Source: JAADDK01 sp964425415 (GTDB lineage: Archaea > Thermoplasmatota > Thermoplasmata > Thermoplasmatales > Aciduliprofundaceae). From it: a DNA stretch of 16,371 bases. The notes beneath the pieces are model-generated. The model did no database searches. It had not been told where the DNA came from and saw nothing but the letters and a program-made list of their open reading frames with translations. The position numbers and the translations under genes were made by a program. Of this stretch, positions 1-7,766 are shown piece by piece. The stretch covers positions 1 to 16,371 of the forward strand of contig CAYRMJ010000028.1 of the NCBI GenBank assembly GCA_964425415.1, written 5' to 3'. Position 1 is the stretch's first letter. Each line of letters begins with the position of its first letter.

Positions 1-94
1 GTACGGCAAAGATTGGAGAGTTCCCAAAAAGAACTGGTATGTGGGACGGTTTGAAGGACACAGTATTGTGCCAAATGAAGAAAATAAATCATAA
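1..94 (+). CDS. C-terminal end of a possible LicD-type transferase (partial)
   Basis: The frame beginning at base 2 is open for 30 codons and stops with TAA at 92-94, so this is the 3' end of a gene that starts outside the window. The visible tail begins YGKDWRVPKKNW. A YG-x-D-W-x-x-P pattern near the C-terminus is typical of LicD-family (phosphocholine/phosphosugar transfer) proteins, but 30 residues are too few for a firm call. Composition is AT-rich, like the next gene, whose conserved start lies 54 bp downstream. The pair may be one transcription unit concerned with activating and transferring a phosphorylated headgroup or sugar. This is inference. Confidence 0.4.
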   Translation, partial: YGKDWRVPKKNWYVGRFEGHSIVPNEENKS

Positions 95-148
95 TTTAAA
101 AGAGTTTTAATAATGAACAACAATATGGGAGCAAGGATGGTGAACACT

Positions 149-868
149 ATGAAAGGCGTCATAATCGCAGCTGGAGAAGGAAGCAGGTTTGGAAATATTA
201 CCTATAACAAACCAAAACCACTTATTGAATTAGATGGCAAACCAATAATTGAATGGGTAATGGACGCTCTTATGAGTGGAGGAGTTGATAGTTTTGTGAT
301 TGTAGTAGGATATTTAGGAAATAAAATAATAAAAAAGTTAGGAGAAAATTATAATGAGGCAGATATAACTTTTGTTAATAATAAAAACTGGAAACTTGGA
401 AATTTAACGTCTCTATATTCCGCAAGAGAACTTGTGAATGAGGAGTTTATACTATCAATGTCTGATCATCTATTTGATCCAGCTATCGTAAGAGATCTTA
501 TAAAAGTTAAATCTCAAACAACTGTTCTCTTAGGGGTTGATAGAAAGTACCAACAAACAGAAGATGACATGAAAGTTCTCATTGATTCACATAAACACAT
601 ATTAAATATTGGAAAAAAGATATTTGGAAATTTTGTTGATATAGGATTATTTAAATTAAAGCCGAAGATTTTTGAGTATTCAAAAGGAGCGATTGATGAA
701 AACAAATTTCAATTATACCAATCCATCTTAAAAGCAGCTAAAAATAAAGATGCTATGGCATACGATATATCCAGAAGGTTTTGGATAGATATTGATACAC
801 CAGAGGAATTAGAAAGCTATTACGTTCAAAAATTTCCAGAGTTTATCAAAAAAAGAAAATGGGATTAA
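149..868 (+). CDS. NTP transferase, inositol-1-phosphate cytidylyltransferase-like
   Basis: This is a 239-residue GT-A-fold nucleotidyltransferase. The N-terminal loop KGVIIAAGEGSRFG and the downstream KPKPLIELDGKPI are the nucleotide-binding signature. The middle (GN-x-TSLYSARE, then FILSMSDH) and the end (IGKKIFGNFVDIGLF, FWIDIDTPEEL) resemble archaeal inositol-1-phosphate cytidylyltransferase (the IPCT half of IPCT/DIPPS), which makes CDP-inositol from CTP. A LicC-like phosphocholine cytidylyltransferase is the main alternative, because the upstream fragment looks LicD-like. I chose ATG 149 because GGTGA at 139-143 sits 5 nt before it and the conserved domain starts there. ATGs at 113 and 137 are also in frame. 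The gene is very AT-rich (19 of 60 bases G/C at 181-240, 9 of 60 at 601-660), unlike its neighbours, which suggests transfer. It converges on the inositol phosphate synthase gene with a 4-nt overlap. Confidence 0.7.
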   Translation: MKGVIIAAGEGSRFGNITYNKPKPLIELDGKPIIEWVMDALMSGGVDSFVIVVGYLGNKIIKKLGENYNEADITFVNNKNWKLGNLTSLYSARELVNEEFILSMSDHLFDPAIVRDLIKVKSQTTVLLGVDRKYQQTEDDMKVLIDSHKHILNIGKKIFGNFVDIGLFKLKPKIFEYSKGAIDENKFQLYQSILKAAKNKDAMAYDISRRFWIDIDTPEELESYYVQKFPEFIKKRKWD

Positions 869-2181
869 AACAAATCATAATACTCAATACCCAGATGAGT
901 TATAAGTTCCTCGCCCATCAGATAGCGCAGAAAGTTCTTGAGCTTCGCATGTTGTATGAATAGGTCATTCTCTGGATATAAACCAGGGGCAACCATTGGG
1001 CTTTTGAAGTAGAAACTTAGCCATTCCTGAATGCCTTTAAGGTGCGCTCTCTGAGCCAGATCCATGAAAAGAACCAAATCCAGAACCACCGGAGCAGCAA
1101 GAATGCTGTCTCTACACAAGAAGTTTATTTTAATCTGCATTGGATATCCCAACCACCCAAATATATCAATGTTGTCCCAGCTCTCTTTGTTATCTCCGCG
1201 AGGGGGATAATAATTAATTCTAACTTTATGATATATATTTCCGTAAAGGTCTGGATATTTGTCTGGCTGAAGAATTGTTTGAAGCACTGAGAGCTTGCTT
1301 GTTTCTTTTGATTTGAAAGATTCAGGATCATCCAGAACCTCACCATCACGATTTCCCAAAATATTGGTGGAAAACCAGCCATTAATTCCAAGCATTCTCG
1401 CCTTCAATCCGGGTGCAATTATAGTTTTCATCAAAGTTTGACCTGTTTTGAAATCTTTGCCGGCAATAGGTACATTCATCTTATCCGCCAATTCGTACAT
1501 TGCTGGAAAATCAACAGTTAAGCCGGGCGCGCCATTTATGAACGGCACTCCCAATTTCAGGGCCGCATACGCGTAAATCATACTTGGAGAAATGTCCTTG
1601 TGACTCTCCTCAAGACCTCTCTCAAAGTTCTCAAGACTTAGATGCACCTCGCTTGGAGGTATGTATATCTCCGTGCTTGCCGCCCACACCACAACGAGTC
1701 TGTCCACATCATTCTCTTTTTTAAATTGTTTTATGTCCTCCATAACCTCTTCAGCCATCTCCATTTTGTTCTTCCACTCTTTTGTATAATTTCCATTTAG
1801 CTTTTTCACATAATACTGATTGAAAACACCGGGCATGGGTTTTAGATCTTGCATAAAATCTCTAACAAGATCAAGATCCTCTCTCTTCAAAACACCCGCC
1901 TTCTTGGCACCCTCATAGGCGCTCATATCAAATATGTCCCAGCCGCCAAATACTAGATCTTTCAAATTTGCAAGAGGTACAAAATCCTTTATTAGTGGAA
2001 AACGATTTTCGGTTCTCTTTCCCAGCCGAATGGTCTGCATTTGAGTAAGAGACCCATAAGGCTTCCTCAAACCCCTTCGTATCATCTCAACGCCTGCAAT
2101 AAAAGTAGTGCTTACAGCACCATTCATTCCGGGAATCAGAACACCAACTTTCCCCTGAGGTGATTCTATGTTTACTTTCAT
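865..2181 (-). CDS. ino1: myo-inositol-1-phosphate synthase
   Basis: A 438-residue NAD-dependent enzyme that converts glucose-6-phosphate to L-myo-inositol-1-phosphate, the precursor of archaeal inositol lipids and of di-inositol phosphate solutes. Visible signatures are the NAD-binding N-terminus GVLIPGMNGAVSTTF (about residues 13-27), VVVWAASTEIY (163-173), NGAPGLTVDFPAMYELAD (216-233), GKDFKTGQT (241-249), GWFSTNILGNRDGEVLD (268-284), YYPPRGDNKESWDNIDIFG (324-342), GYPMQIKINFLCRDSILAAP (345-364) and WLSFYFKSPM (387-396). The frame is open for another 65 codons upstream, but that extension runs through the divergent promoter and into the next gene. ATG 2181 begins the conserved domain and has GGTGA (2189-2193, minus strand) 7 nt before it. 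At 438 residues it is longer than the roughly 390-residue Archaeoglobus type. Its stop shares the palindrome TTAA (865-868) with the stop of the convergent nucleotidyltransferase. Confidence 0.93.
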   Translation of the reverse strand: MKVNIESPQGKVGVLIPGMNGAVSTTFIAGVEMIRRGLRKPYGSLTQMQTIRLGKRTENRFPLIKDFVPLANLKDLVFGGWDIFDMSAYEGAKKAGVLKREDLDLVRDFMQDLKPMPGVFNQYYVKKLNGNYTKEWKNKMEMAEEVMEDIKQFKKENDVDRLVVVWAASTEIYIPPSEVHLSLENFERGLEESHKDISPSMIYAYAALKLGVPFINGAPGLTVDFPAMYELADKMNVPIAGKDFKTGQTLMKTIIAPGLKARMLGINGWFSTNILGNRDGEVLDDPESFKSKETSKLSVLQTILQPDKYPDLYGNIYHKVRINYYPPRGDNKESWDNIDIFGWLGYPMQIKINFLCRDSILAAPVVLDLVLFMDLAQRAHLKGIQEWLSFYFKSPMVAPGLYPENDLFIQHAKLKNFLRYLMGEELITHLGIEYYDLF

Positions 2182-2213
2182 ATCTCTGTCACCACGGTGG
2201 ATAAGTTTTACAG

Positions 2214-2222
2214 ATATATAAC
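2214..2222 (-). promoter_or_regulatory. TATA box for inositol phosphate synthase
   Basis: The minus strand reads GTTATATAT here. The predicted transcript start, about 25 nt downstream, leaves a leader of roughly 10-12 nt containing the GGTGA site at 2189-2193. This is therefore a short-leader promoter rather than a leaderless one. Confidence 0.6.
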
Positions 2223-2250
2223 CGTTGAGCCTTGAATATGAGATAACAAT

Positions 2251-2259
2251 TTTATATAT
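2251..2259 (+). promoter_or_regulatory. TATA box for first GlmU-like gene (leaderless)
   Basis: TTTATATAT is centred about 24 nt before ATG 2279, so transcription should begin at or next to the start codon. No SD site precedes the ATG, which supports leaderless translation. The divergent TATA box lies 30-40 bp away on the other strand in the same 97-bp gap. Confidence 0.7.
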
Positions 2260-2278
2260 TGAACACATACATTGCCAC

Positions 2279-3439
2279 ATGCGAGCGGTGATTCTTGCTG
2301 CGGGGGAGGGAATGAGGCTCAGACCTCTCACCACATACACTCCCAAGCCCATGCTTCCAGTGGGAAACAAGCCCATACTTCAACATATCGTGGAAGCTCT
2401 CGCCAAGGAAGATGTGAGAGACATCACAATGGTTGTGGGCTACAAAAAAGAGAGAATAATGGGTTTTTTTGGAGATGGCTCGGATTTTGGAGTGCATATA
2501 GAATATGCCATTCAGAGAAAACAGCTTGGAACAGCCCATGCGCTTCTTCATGCTAAGCCGAGTGATGATTTTATTTTGCTACCCGGAGACAACATAGTTG
2601 ACCCGCAGTGCATACATTCCGTAAAATCAAAAAATAACAGCATATTGGCAGTTCACTCCTACATCCCGTCAAAATATGGGGTTGTGGAAATAAAGAAAAA
2701 AAGAGCAAGAATAATGAGTGTAAGAGAAGTGGAAGATCAGGCTCTGGTTTTCACAGGAATTGGACACTTCACATCTGAGCTATTCACCATTGCAAAGAGC
2801 ACTCTACGAGACGGTTTTTACGACATAACAGATGCAATAAATAGATTAGATGTAAATGTTGTTGTGAGTAGTTGCACATGGCTTGACGCTGTTTATCCTT
2901 GGGACCTCCTTAATTTAAACTGGAAGATTTTGAAAAACACTCCTAAAAACATAGCTGGAAAGATTGAGCATGCCACAATTATTGGAAAGGTACAAATAGG
3001 GGATGGCGCGGTCATAGGTGCAGGCACATACATAAAAGGACCTGTTGTCATTGGCCGTAACTGCACAATAGGCCCAAATTCAGTGATCATGCCCGGCACG
3101 TCCATAGGAGATGGCACTCAGGTAGGTGCGATGAGTTATGTGGAAAATAGCATATTGATGGAGAATTCGGTGATTGATGTGGGTGCACGCATTAGAAACT
3201 CCATTGTTGGAAACGCAGTTAATGTAGGATTCAATGCCATGCTCCTTTCTGGAAAAATCAAAAAAATATCAGGTACTGAGATTGTTGAGAGAGAAGATGT
3301 GGGTGCGGTCATAGGGGACAATACGCAGATAGGTTCGGGTGTGAGCATTGCACCGGGCACAATGGTGGGTGCTGATGCGAAAATTGAGGACTGTGCTAAA
3401 ATTCACAAAGATGTAGAAAACTGTGCGCGGGTGATTTGA
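2279..3439 (+). CDS. GlmU-like sugar-1-phosphate nucleotidylyltransferase (acetyltransferase residues absent)
   Basis: A 386-residue protein with an N-terminal sugar-phosphate nucleotidylyltransferase domain (MRAVILAAGEGMRLRPLT at residues 1-18, then TPKPMLPVGNKPIL) and, from about residue 235, hexapeptide repeats forming a left-handed beta helix (IGDGAVIGAGTYIKGPVVIG and following turns). This is the archaeal GlmU-like architecture that makes UDP- or dTDP-sugars. It differs from its paralogue at 6502-7707: the PHFNYVGDS block carrying the acetyltransferase His and Tyr is missing, and the last coils read IVGNAVNVGFNAMLLSG instead. I therefore infer uridylyl- or thymidylyltransferase activity without acetyl transfer. 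The start is ATG 2279, because the conserved domain begins there and a TATA box lies 24 nt upstream. The frame extends 18 codons further, but through that promoter. glmS follows after 2 nt. Confidence 0.85.
   Translation: MRAVILAAGEGMRLRPLTTYTPKPMLPVGNKPILQHIVEALAKEDVRDITMVVGYKKERIMGFFGDGSDFGVHIEYAIQRKQLGTAHALLHAKPSDDFILLPGDNIVDPQCIHSVKSKNNSILAVHSYIPSKYGVVEIKKKRARIMSVREVEDQALVFTGIGHFTSELFTIAKSTLRDGFYDITDAINRLDVNVVVSSCTWLDAVYPWDLLNLNWKILKNTPKNIAGKIEHATIIGKVQIGDGAVIGAGTYIKGPVVIGRNCTIGPNSVIMPGTSIGDGTQVGAMSYVENSILMENSVIDVGARIRNSIVGNAVNVGFNAMLLSGKIKKISGTEIVEREDVGAVIGDNTQIGSGVSIAPGTMVGADAKIEDCAKIHKDVENCARVI
3429..3435 (+). promoter_or_regulatory. Shine-Dalgarno site fixing the glmS start
   Basis: GGGTGAT lies inside the last codons of the upstream gene, with 6 nt to ATG 3442. 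It supports ATG 3442 over the in-frame TTG at 3436 and indicates coupled translation. Confidence 0.75.
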
Positions 3440-3441
3440 GA

Positions 3442-5205
3442 ATGTGCGGAATAGTTGGATACATAGGGTTTAGAAACTCAGCTGAGATTCTGCTTCACTC
3501 GCTCCGCAAGCTGGAGTATAGGGGCTACGATTCTGCAGGTATTGCCATAGCGGATGAAAAAATTCACCTCTCAAAGAAGGCAGGGTTCGTGGAAGACCTA
3601 AATCCGGAATTTAAAGGAACCATGGGCATAGGCCACACGCGCTGGGCCACGCATGGCAAGCCAAGCGATGAGAATGCACATCCATTTGTGGATTGCAAAG
3701 GCGAGTTTGCAATAGTGCACAACGGCATAATTGAAAATTACATGGAGCTCAAAGAGGATTTGCTTGAAAAGGGCCATAAGTTCAGCTCAGAGACGGACAG
3801 TGAAGTCATTGTGCATTTGTTGGAAGAACTCTACGATGGTGATTTCCTCAGCACATTTTTGAAGATGGTTAACATGCTTCGCGGCTCATTCGCCATAGTT
3901 GCAATTCATCGTGGAGAACGCAGAATAATGGGCGCTAAAAACGAGAGTCCTCTCACAATAGGATTGGGAGATCATGAGAACTTTCTCGCCTCTGACATAC
4001 CAGCATTCTTAGACTTCACTTCAAGAGTGCTCACTCTCAAAGACGGAGAGATATGTGAAGTAACCGATGATTTTGTGAAAATATACGATTTCTCTGGAAA
4101 AGAGATAAAAAGAGATGCGATTTTTGTGGACTGGAGTCCTGAGGCGGCTGAGAAGGCTGGATATCCGCACTTCATGCTAAAGGAAATTTTTGAAGAGCCC
4201 ATGGCAATGGACCAAACTCTCCATGGCTTACTTTCTCAAAATCCTCAAATTTCATGGGACTTTGACACCATAAACATAGTGGCATGCGGCACATCGTATC
4301 ATGCAGGATATGCAGGAAAGTACATGATTGAAAAGTACCTCCACATCCCGGTTTCTGTGCATTTTGCCTCAGAGTACCGGTACCGAGATAAAGTTAGAGA
4401 GAACCCATTGGTCATATTTATCACACAGAGCGGCGAGACCGCAGATACCCTTGCAGCTGCCAGAATGGCTAAGAAGATGGGCTATCCTACATTGGGTATA
4501 ACTAATGTGGTGGGGAGTTCCATAACCAACATTGTGGATAGTGTAATATACACATCCGCAGGCCCTGAGATTGGCGTTGCAGCAACTAAAACATTCACCT
4601 CACAGGTTCTCTCTTTATACTATCTCGCTTACCGTTTTGCAATGGAGATCAACGGCATGTCCGAGGGAGAATTAAAAGATAAAATAAATGCACTACGCAC
4701 ACTTCCAAATAAAATTGAGAAGATTTTAGAGATGAACGAGCGCATTCGTAACATAGCCGATGAGATTATGAACAGAAAAGATATGTTCTACATCGGCCGC
4801 AAGATAAACTACCCAACCGCAATGGAAGGTGCGCTTAAGATGAAGGAGATTTCGTACATTCACGCAGAGGCGTATCCTGCGGGGGAGTTGAAGCATGGAC
4901 CACTGGCACTAATTGACAATGGAGTCCCAGTCATCGCTCTTGTTCCTGAGGATGACACCTACGCAAAGATGATTGGAAATATTAAAGAGGTAAGCGCAAG
5001 AGGAGCGAAGGTCATCGCCATATCCACCAGCAGAGACGTGGAGAAGTACGTGGATGTTATCATTAGAATTCCGAAAATTCATGAAGAGTTGTTCATATTC
5101 CCCGCAACGGTGGTTCTTCAGCTTTTGGCATATCACACCGCAGACCTTCTTGGCCGGGAAATAGACAAGCCCAAAAACCTCGCCAAGAGCGTGACGGTGG
5201 AGTGA
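3442..5205 (+). CDS. glmS: glutamine--fructose-6-phosphate aminotransferase
   Basis: A 587-residue enzyme that makes glucosamine-6-phosphate from fructose-6-phosphate and glutamine, the first committed step to UDP-GlcNAc. The N-terminal class II glutamine amidotransferase domain begins MCGIVGYIG. Cys2 becomes the N-terminal nucleophile after Met removal, which rules out the TTG two codons upstream as the start. HTRWATHGKP, VHNGIIENY and SETDSEVI follow. Two SIS sugar-isomerase domains come next: the first with ACGTSYHAGYAG near residue 281 and TQSGETADTLAA, the second with PAGELKHGPLALI. VAATKTFTSQ lies between them and the protein ends KNLAKSVTVE, as is usual for the family. Length is normal. 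It is the second gene of the unit that starts at 2279. glmM follows from its own promoter. Confidence 0.97.
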   Translation: MCGIVGYIGFRNSAEILLHSLRKLEYRGYDSAGIAIADEKIHLSKKAGFVEDLNPEFKGTMGIGHTRWATHGKPSDENAHPFVDCKGEFAIVHNGIIENYMELKEDLLEKGHKFSSETDSEVIVHLLEELYDGDFLSTFLKMVNMLRGSFAIVAIHRGERRIMGAKNESPLTIGLGDHENFLASDIPAFLDFTSRVLTLKDGEICEVTDDFVKIYDFSGKEIKRDAIFVDWSPEAAEKAGYPHFMLKEIFEEPMAMDQTLHGLLSQNPQISWDFDTINIVACGTSYHAGYAGKYMIEKYLHIPVSVHFASEYRYRDKVRENPLVIFITQSGETADTLAAARMAKKMGYPTLGITNVVGSSITNIVDSVIYTSAGPEIGVAATKTFTSQVLSLYYLAYRFAMEINGMSEGELKDKINALRTLPNKIEKILEMNERIRNIADEIMNRKDMFYIGRKINYPTAMEGALKMKEISYIHAEAYPAGELKHGPLALIDNGVPVIALVPEDDTYAKMIGNIKEVSARGAKVIAISTSRDVEKYVDVIIRIPKIHEELFIFPATVVLQLLAYHTADLLGREIDKPKNLAKSVTVE

Positions 5206-5216
5206 GTTTGCATAGG

Positions 5217-5224
5217 TTTTTATA
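5217..5224 (+). promoter_or_regulatory. TATA box for glmM (leaderless)
   Basis: TTTTTATA is centred 25 nt before ATG 5246 in the 40-bp gap after glmS, and no SD site precedes that ATG. glmM and the second GlmU gene can therefore be transcribed separately from glmS. Confidence 0.65.
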
Positions 5225-5245
5225 CTCACTTCTCTTTTTGCCATT

Positions 5246-6505
5246 ATGAAGTTCAGCGGGTCATCGGGGATGAGAATGCAGTATTCAAGAGAACTGGTGG
5301 ACGAGATTTATCGCCTCGGATTCTCCCTCGGTTCAAAGTACGGAGATATTGCGGTTGCAGGAGATTTCAGAAAAACCACGGAGCCGCTGATGCATGTGCT
5401 CATGGGCGCAATTCTCGCCGCCGGCGCAGATGTGAGTTTTGGCGGGCACGTTCCAACACCATCGCTTGCATATGCAACAAAGAATCACGATGCTGGAGCC
5501 ATGATAACCGCCTCGCACAATCCTCCGGAGTACAACGGAGTGAAGCTCTGGAACAGGGATGGCTCGGCATTCTCCGAGGGGCAGATGAGAGAGTTAAGCG
5601 TGGGAAAAATAAGCACATGGAAGGATGTTGGCAGAACGGTGGAGGAGGACATGGTAGGAGCGCATCGCAACGCAATACTCAATGACTCAAAGCAACTGAA
5701 CATAAAAATCGTGGTTGATTGCGCAAACGGAGCAGGAAGTGTGCTCACACCATTTCTACTCAAAGATATGGGCGCAGAGGTCATCACGATGAACTGCCAT
5801 CCATCAGGTCTCTTCCCCGGGCATCCCAGCGAGCCGAACAAGGAGAATCTGCGGGCTCTGAGAGACATGGTGCTCCGCACCGGCGCAGATCTGGGAATTG
5901 CGCATGATGGTGATGCTGATCGATTCATAGCCATAACATCATCAGGTCGCTATCTAAGCGGAGATGAAATTCTGGCAATATTCACAAAATACTATGGGTT
6001 CAGGAGGATTGTTGCGCCTGTGAACTCCTCCATGCTCCTCTCTGAATTCGCAGAGGTTGTTCCATGCAAAGTTGGAGATGCAAACGTGTCGCAGATGATG
6101 AAAAATAGGGGGGTGGAATTTGGAGGAGAGAACTCAGGCACTCAGATTTTCGCATCGTGGAGATTCACGCCGGATGCAATTTACGCGGCGGTGAAATTCG
6201 CCGAGATTGCAGAGAGAGAGGATATTGATGCAATTGTTTCAGAGTTTCCTAAATTTCACACACTTCGCAGGAGTTACAGATACGAGAAAAGAGAGAGTGT
6301 GGAAAGAAAAATAAAAGAAATCGTGAAGGATTATGAGGCTATAACCGTGGACGGATATCGTGTGAATCTGGATGACTCGTGGTTCCTCATTCGCTTCTCC
6401 GGCACCGAGCCAAAGGTTCGCGTCACCGTGGAGTCAAAATCAAAAGATAGGGGAGAGAAAATAATGATGGAAATAGAGAGAGAGATAAAGGAGGCTTTGA
6501 AATGA
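5246..6505 (+). CDS. glmM: phosphoglucosamine mutase (phosphohexomutase family)
   Basis: A 419-residue alpha-D-phosphohexomutase. The phosphoserine loop TASHNPPEYNG places the catalytic Ser at residue 90. The Mg2+ loop is DGDADR (Asp221, 223, 225). The sugar-specificity loop is GGENSG, and the C-terminal phosphate-binding loop is RFSGTEPKVRV from residue 383. Members of this family isomerise glucosamine-6-phosphate to glucosamine-1-phosphate or act on mannose or glucose phosphates. Position between glmS and a bifunctional-type GlmU makes glucosamine the likely substrate, although archaeal enzymes can be broad. It is somewhat shorter than the usual 440-460 residues. The last codons overlap the start of the next gene as ATGA (6502-6505). 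Confidence 0.9.
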   Translation: MKFSGSSGMRMQYSRELVDEIYRLGFSLGSKYGDIAVAGDFRKTTEPLMHVLMGAILAAGADVSFGGHVPTPSLAYATKNHDAGAMITASHNPPEYNGVKLWNRDGSAFSEGQMRELSVGKISTWKDVGRTVEEDMVGAHRNAILNDSKQLNIKIVVDCANGAGSVLTPFLLKDMGAEVITMNCHPSGLFPGHPSEPNKENLRALRDMVLRTGADLGIAHDGDADRFIAITSSGRYLSGDEILAIFTKYYGFRRIVAPVNSSMLLSEFAEVVPCKVGDANVSQMMKNRGVEFGGENSGTQIFASWRFTPDAIYAAVKFAEIAEREDIDAIVSEFPKFHTLRRSYRYEKRESVERKIKEIVKDYEAITVDGYRVNLDDSWFLIRFSGTEPKVRVTVESKSKDRGEKIMMEIEREIKEALK

Positions 6506-7707
6506 GAGCGTTCATAATGGCAGCAGGCGAGGGCACGCGCATGTGGCCCCTCACTGAAAGAAGACCAAAGCCGCTGATTCCTCTTGCAAACAGGCCCATA
6601 GTGGAGCACATAATGGATGCGGTGGTTGATGCTGGAATAAGAAAGATAACCATTCTGATTGGCTACGAGGGGCGCAAGATTGCTGCGAGGTACGGATACT
6701 CATACAGAAATGCGAAAATTGATTACATATATCAGGAACGTAGGCTGGGCACCGGGCACGCGGCACTTCATGCAGAAAAATACAAAGAAGAAAAAATTCT
6801 CTTCATCAACGGAGATCTGTATTTTGATGCTGAGATAATAAAGGAGATGATTAAGCATGAGAATGCTGTGCTAGGAGTGTACAAGGAGGATGCATCACAG
6901 TACGGCATTCTGCGAGGAGAGGAGAGATTGGAGAGAATTGAAGAGAAGGTAAAAGGAGCAAGAAATGAATGGATAAACGGAGGCATATACATTCTCACAA
7001 GAGACATATTTGAATATCTGCACAGAACAAAGCCATCTCCAAGGGGGGAGATTGAGCTCACGGACGCACTGAACATGATGGCAAAAGAGATGGAGATAGA
7101 TATCATACGGCACAATGGAAGGTGGATTGACATCGGCAGGCCTTGGGACCTGCTCACCGCCACGCAGGAATATATGAAGAACATGGAAGAGGAGAATTTG
7201 GGCGTGGTGGAGGACAATGTGGTTATAAAGGGAAAGGTGAGAATAGGAAAGGGCACGGTGATAAAGAGTGGCACATACATAGAAGGCCCCGTGCTAATTG
7301 GAGAGAACTGCAAAATTGGGCCAAACGCGTATATCAGACCGTACACTGTGCTGGGTGATGAGTGCCATGTTGGCAATTCCTCGGAGATTAAGGCATCGGT
7401 GATAATGCGTGGCACGAAGATTCCACATTTCAACTATGTGGGAGACAGCGTGATCGGAGAGAACTGCAATCTAGGCGCTGGAACGAAAATTGCAAACCTG
7501 AGGTTAGATGAGAGAAACATAAAGGTGTATGTGAAGGGAAAGCTGGAAGACACCGGCCGAAGAAAATTAGGTGTGATAATGGGCGATGAAGTGCATACCG
7601 GAATAAACGTGAGCATTGATGTAGGCACGATGATCGGCTCTGGAGTGCACATTGCGCCGGGCGCTGTGGTGCGCGGAGTGATAAGTGCAAGGACTCGCGT
7701 TTATTAA
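6502..7707 (+). CDS. glmU: bifunctional sugar-1-phosphate nucleotidylyltransferase / glucosamine-1-phosphate acetyltransferase
   Basis: A 401-residue archaeal-type (ST0452-like) GlmU. The N-terminal nucleotidyltransferase domain has FIMAAGEGTRMWPLT and RPKPLIPLANRPIVEH. The C-terminal left-handed beta helix begins near residue 235 (VIKGKVRIGKGTVIKSGTYI). The acetyltransferase block KIPHFNYVGDSVIGENCNLG is present, with His309, Tyr312 and Asn332 in IANLRLDE, followed by RRKLGVIMGDEVHTGINVSI. From memory, Sulfolobus ST0452 uses His308, Tyr311 and Asn331, an offset of one. The protein should acetylate GlcN-1-P and then form UDP-GlcNAc, completing the GlmS-GlmM pathway. The start overlaps the glmM stop, and AAAGGAGG at 6487-6494 lies 7 nt upstream. 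No second helper gene is needed. Confidence 0.92.
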   Translation: MRAFIMAAGEGTRMWPLTERRPKPLIPLANRPIVEHIMDAVVDAGIRKITILIGYEGRKIAARYGYSYRNAKIDYIYQERRLGTGHAALHAEKYKEEKILFINGDLYFDAEIIKEMIKHENAVLGVYKEDASQYGILRGEERLERIEEKVKGARNEWINGGIYILTRDIFEYLHRTKPSPRGEIELTDALNMMAKEMEIDIIRHNGRWIDIGRPWDLLTATQEYMKNMEEENLGVVEDNVVIKGKVRIGKGTVIKSGTYIEGPVLIGENCKIGPNAYIRPYTVLGDECHVGNSSEIKASVIMRGTKIPHFNYVGDSVIGENCNLGAGTKIANLRLDERNIKVYVKGKLEDTGRRKLGVIMGDEVHTGINVSIDVGTMIGSGVHIAPGAVVRGVISARTRVY

Positions 7708-7738
7708 AAAGAGATAGTGTAAAATTTGAAAGAAAAAA

Positions 7739-7750
7739 TTAAATAATTTA
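7739..7750 (+). promoter_or_regulatory. TATA box for lplA operon (leaderless)
   Basis: TTAAATAATTTA is centred about 23 nt before ATG 7767 in the AT-rich gap after glmU. This supports ATG 7767 over the in-frame TTG at 7758 and marks the start of a new four-gene unit. Confidence 0.6.
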
Positions 7751-7766
7751 CCATTGATTGCCAACC

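Noticed and set aside
2182..2376. 65-codon upstream extension of the inositol phosphate synthase frame
   Set aside because: It crosses the divergent promoter and enters the start of the GlmU-like gene on the other strand. It has no family similarity, and ATG 2181 has its own SD site.
5485..5934. 149-codon open frame antisense to glmM
   Set aside because: The sense strand has unambiguous active-site motifs. The antisense translation is low-complexity Ser/Pro/Arg and has no start signal.
6768..7433. 221-codon open frame antisense to glmU
   Set aside because: It is a shadow of the coding strand. The composition follows the beta-helix codons, there is no promoter or SD site, and I recognise no domain.
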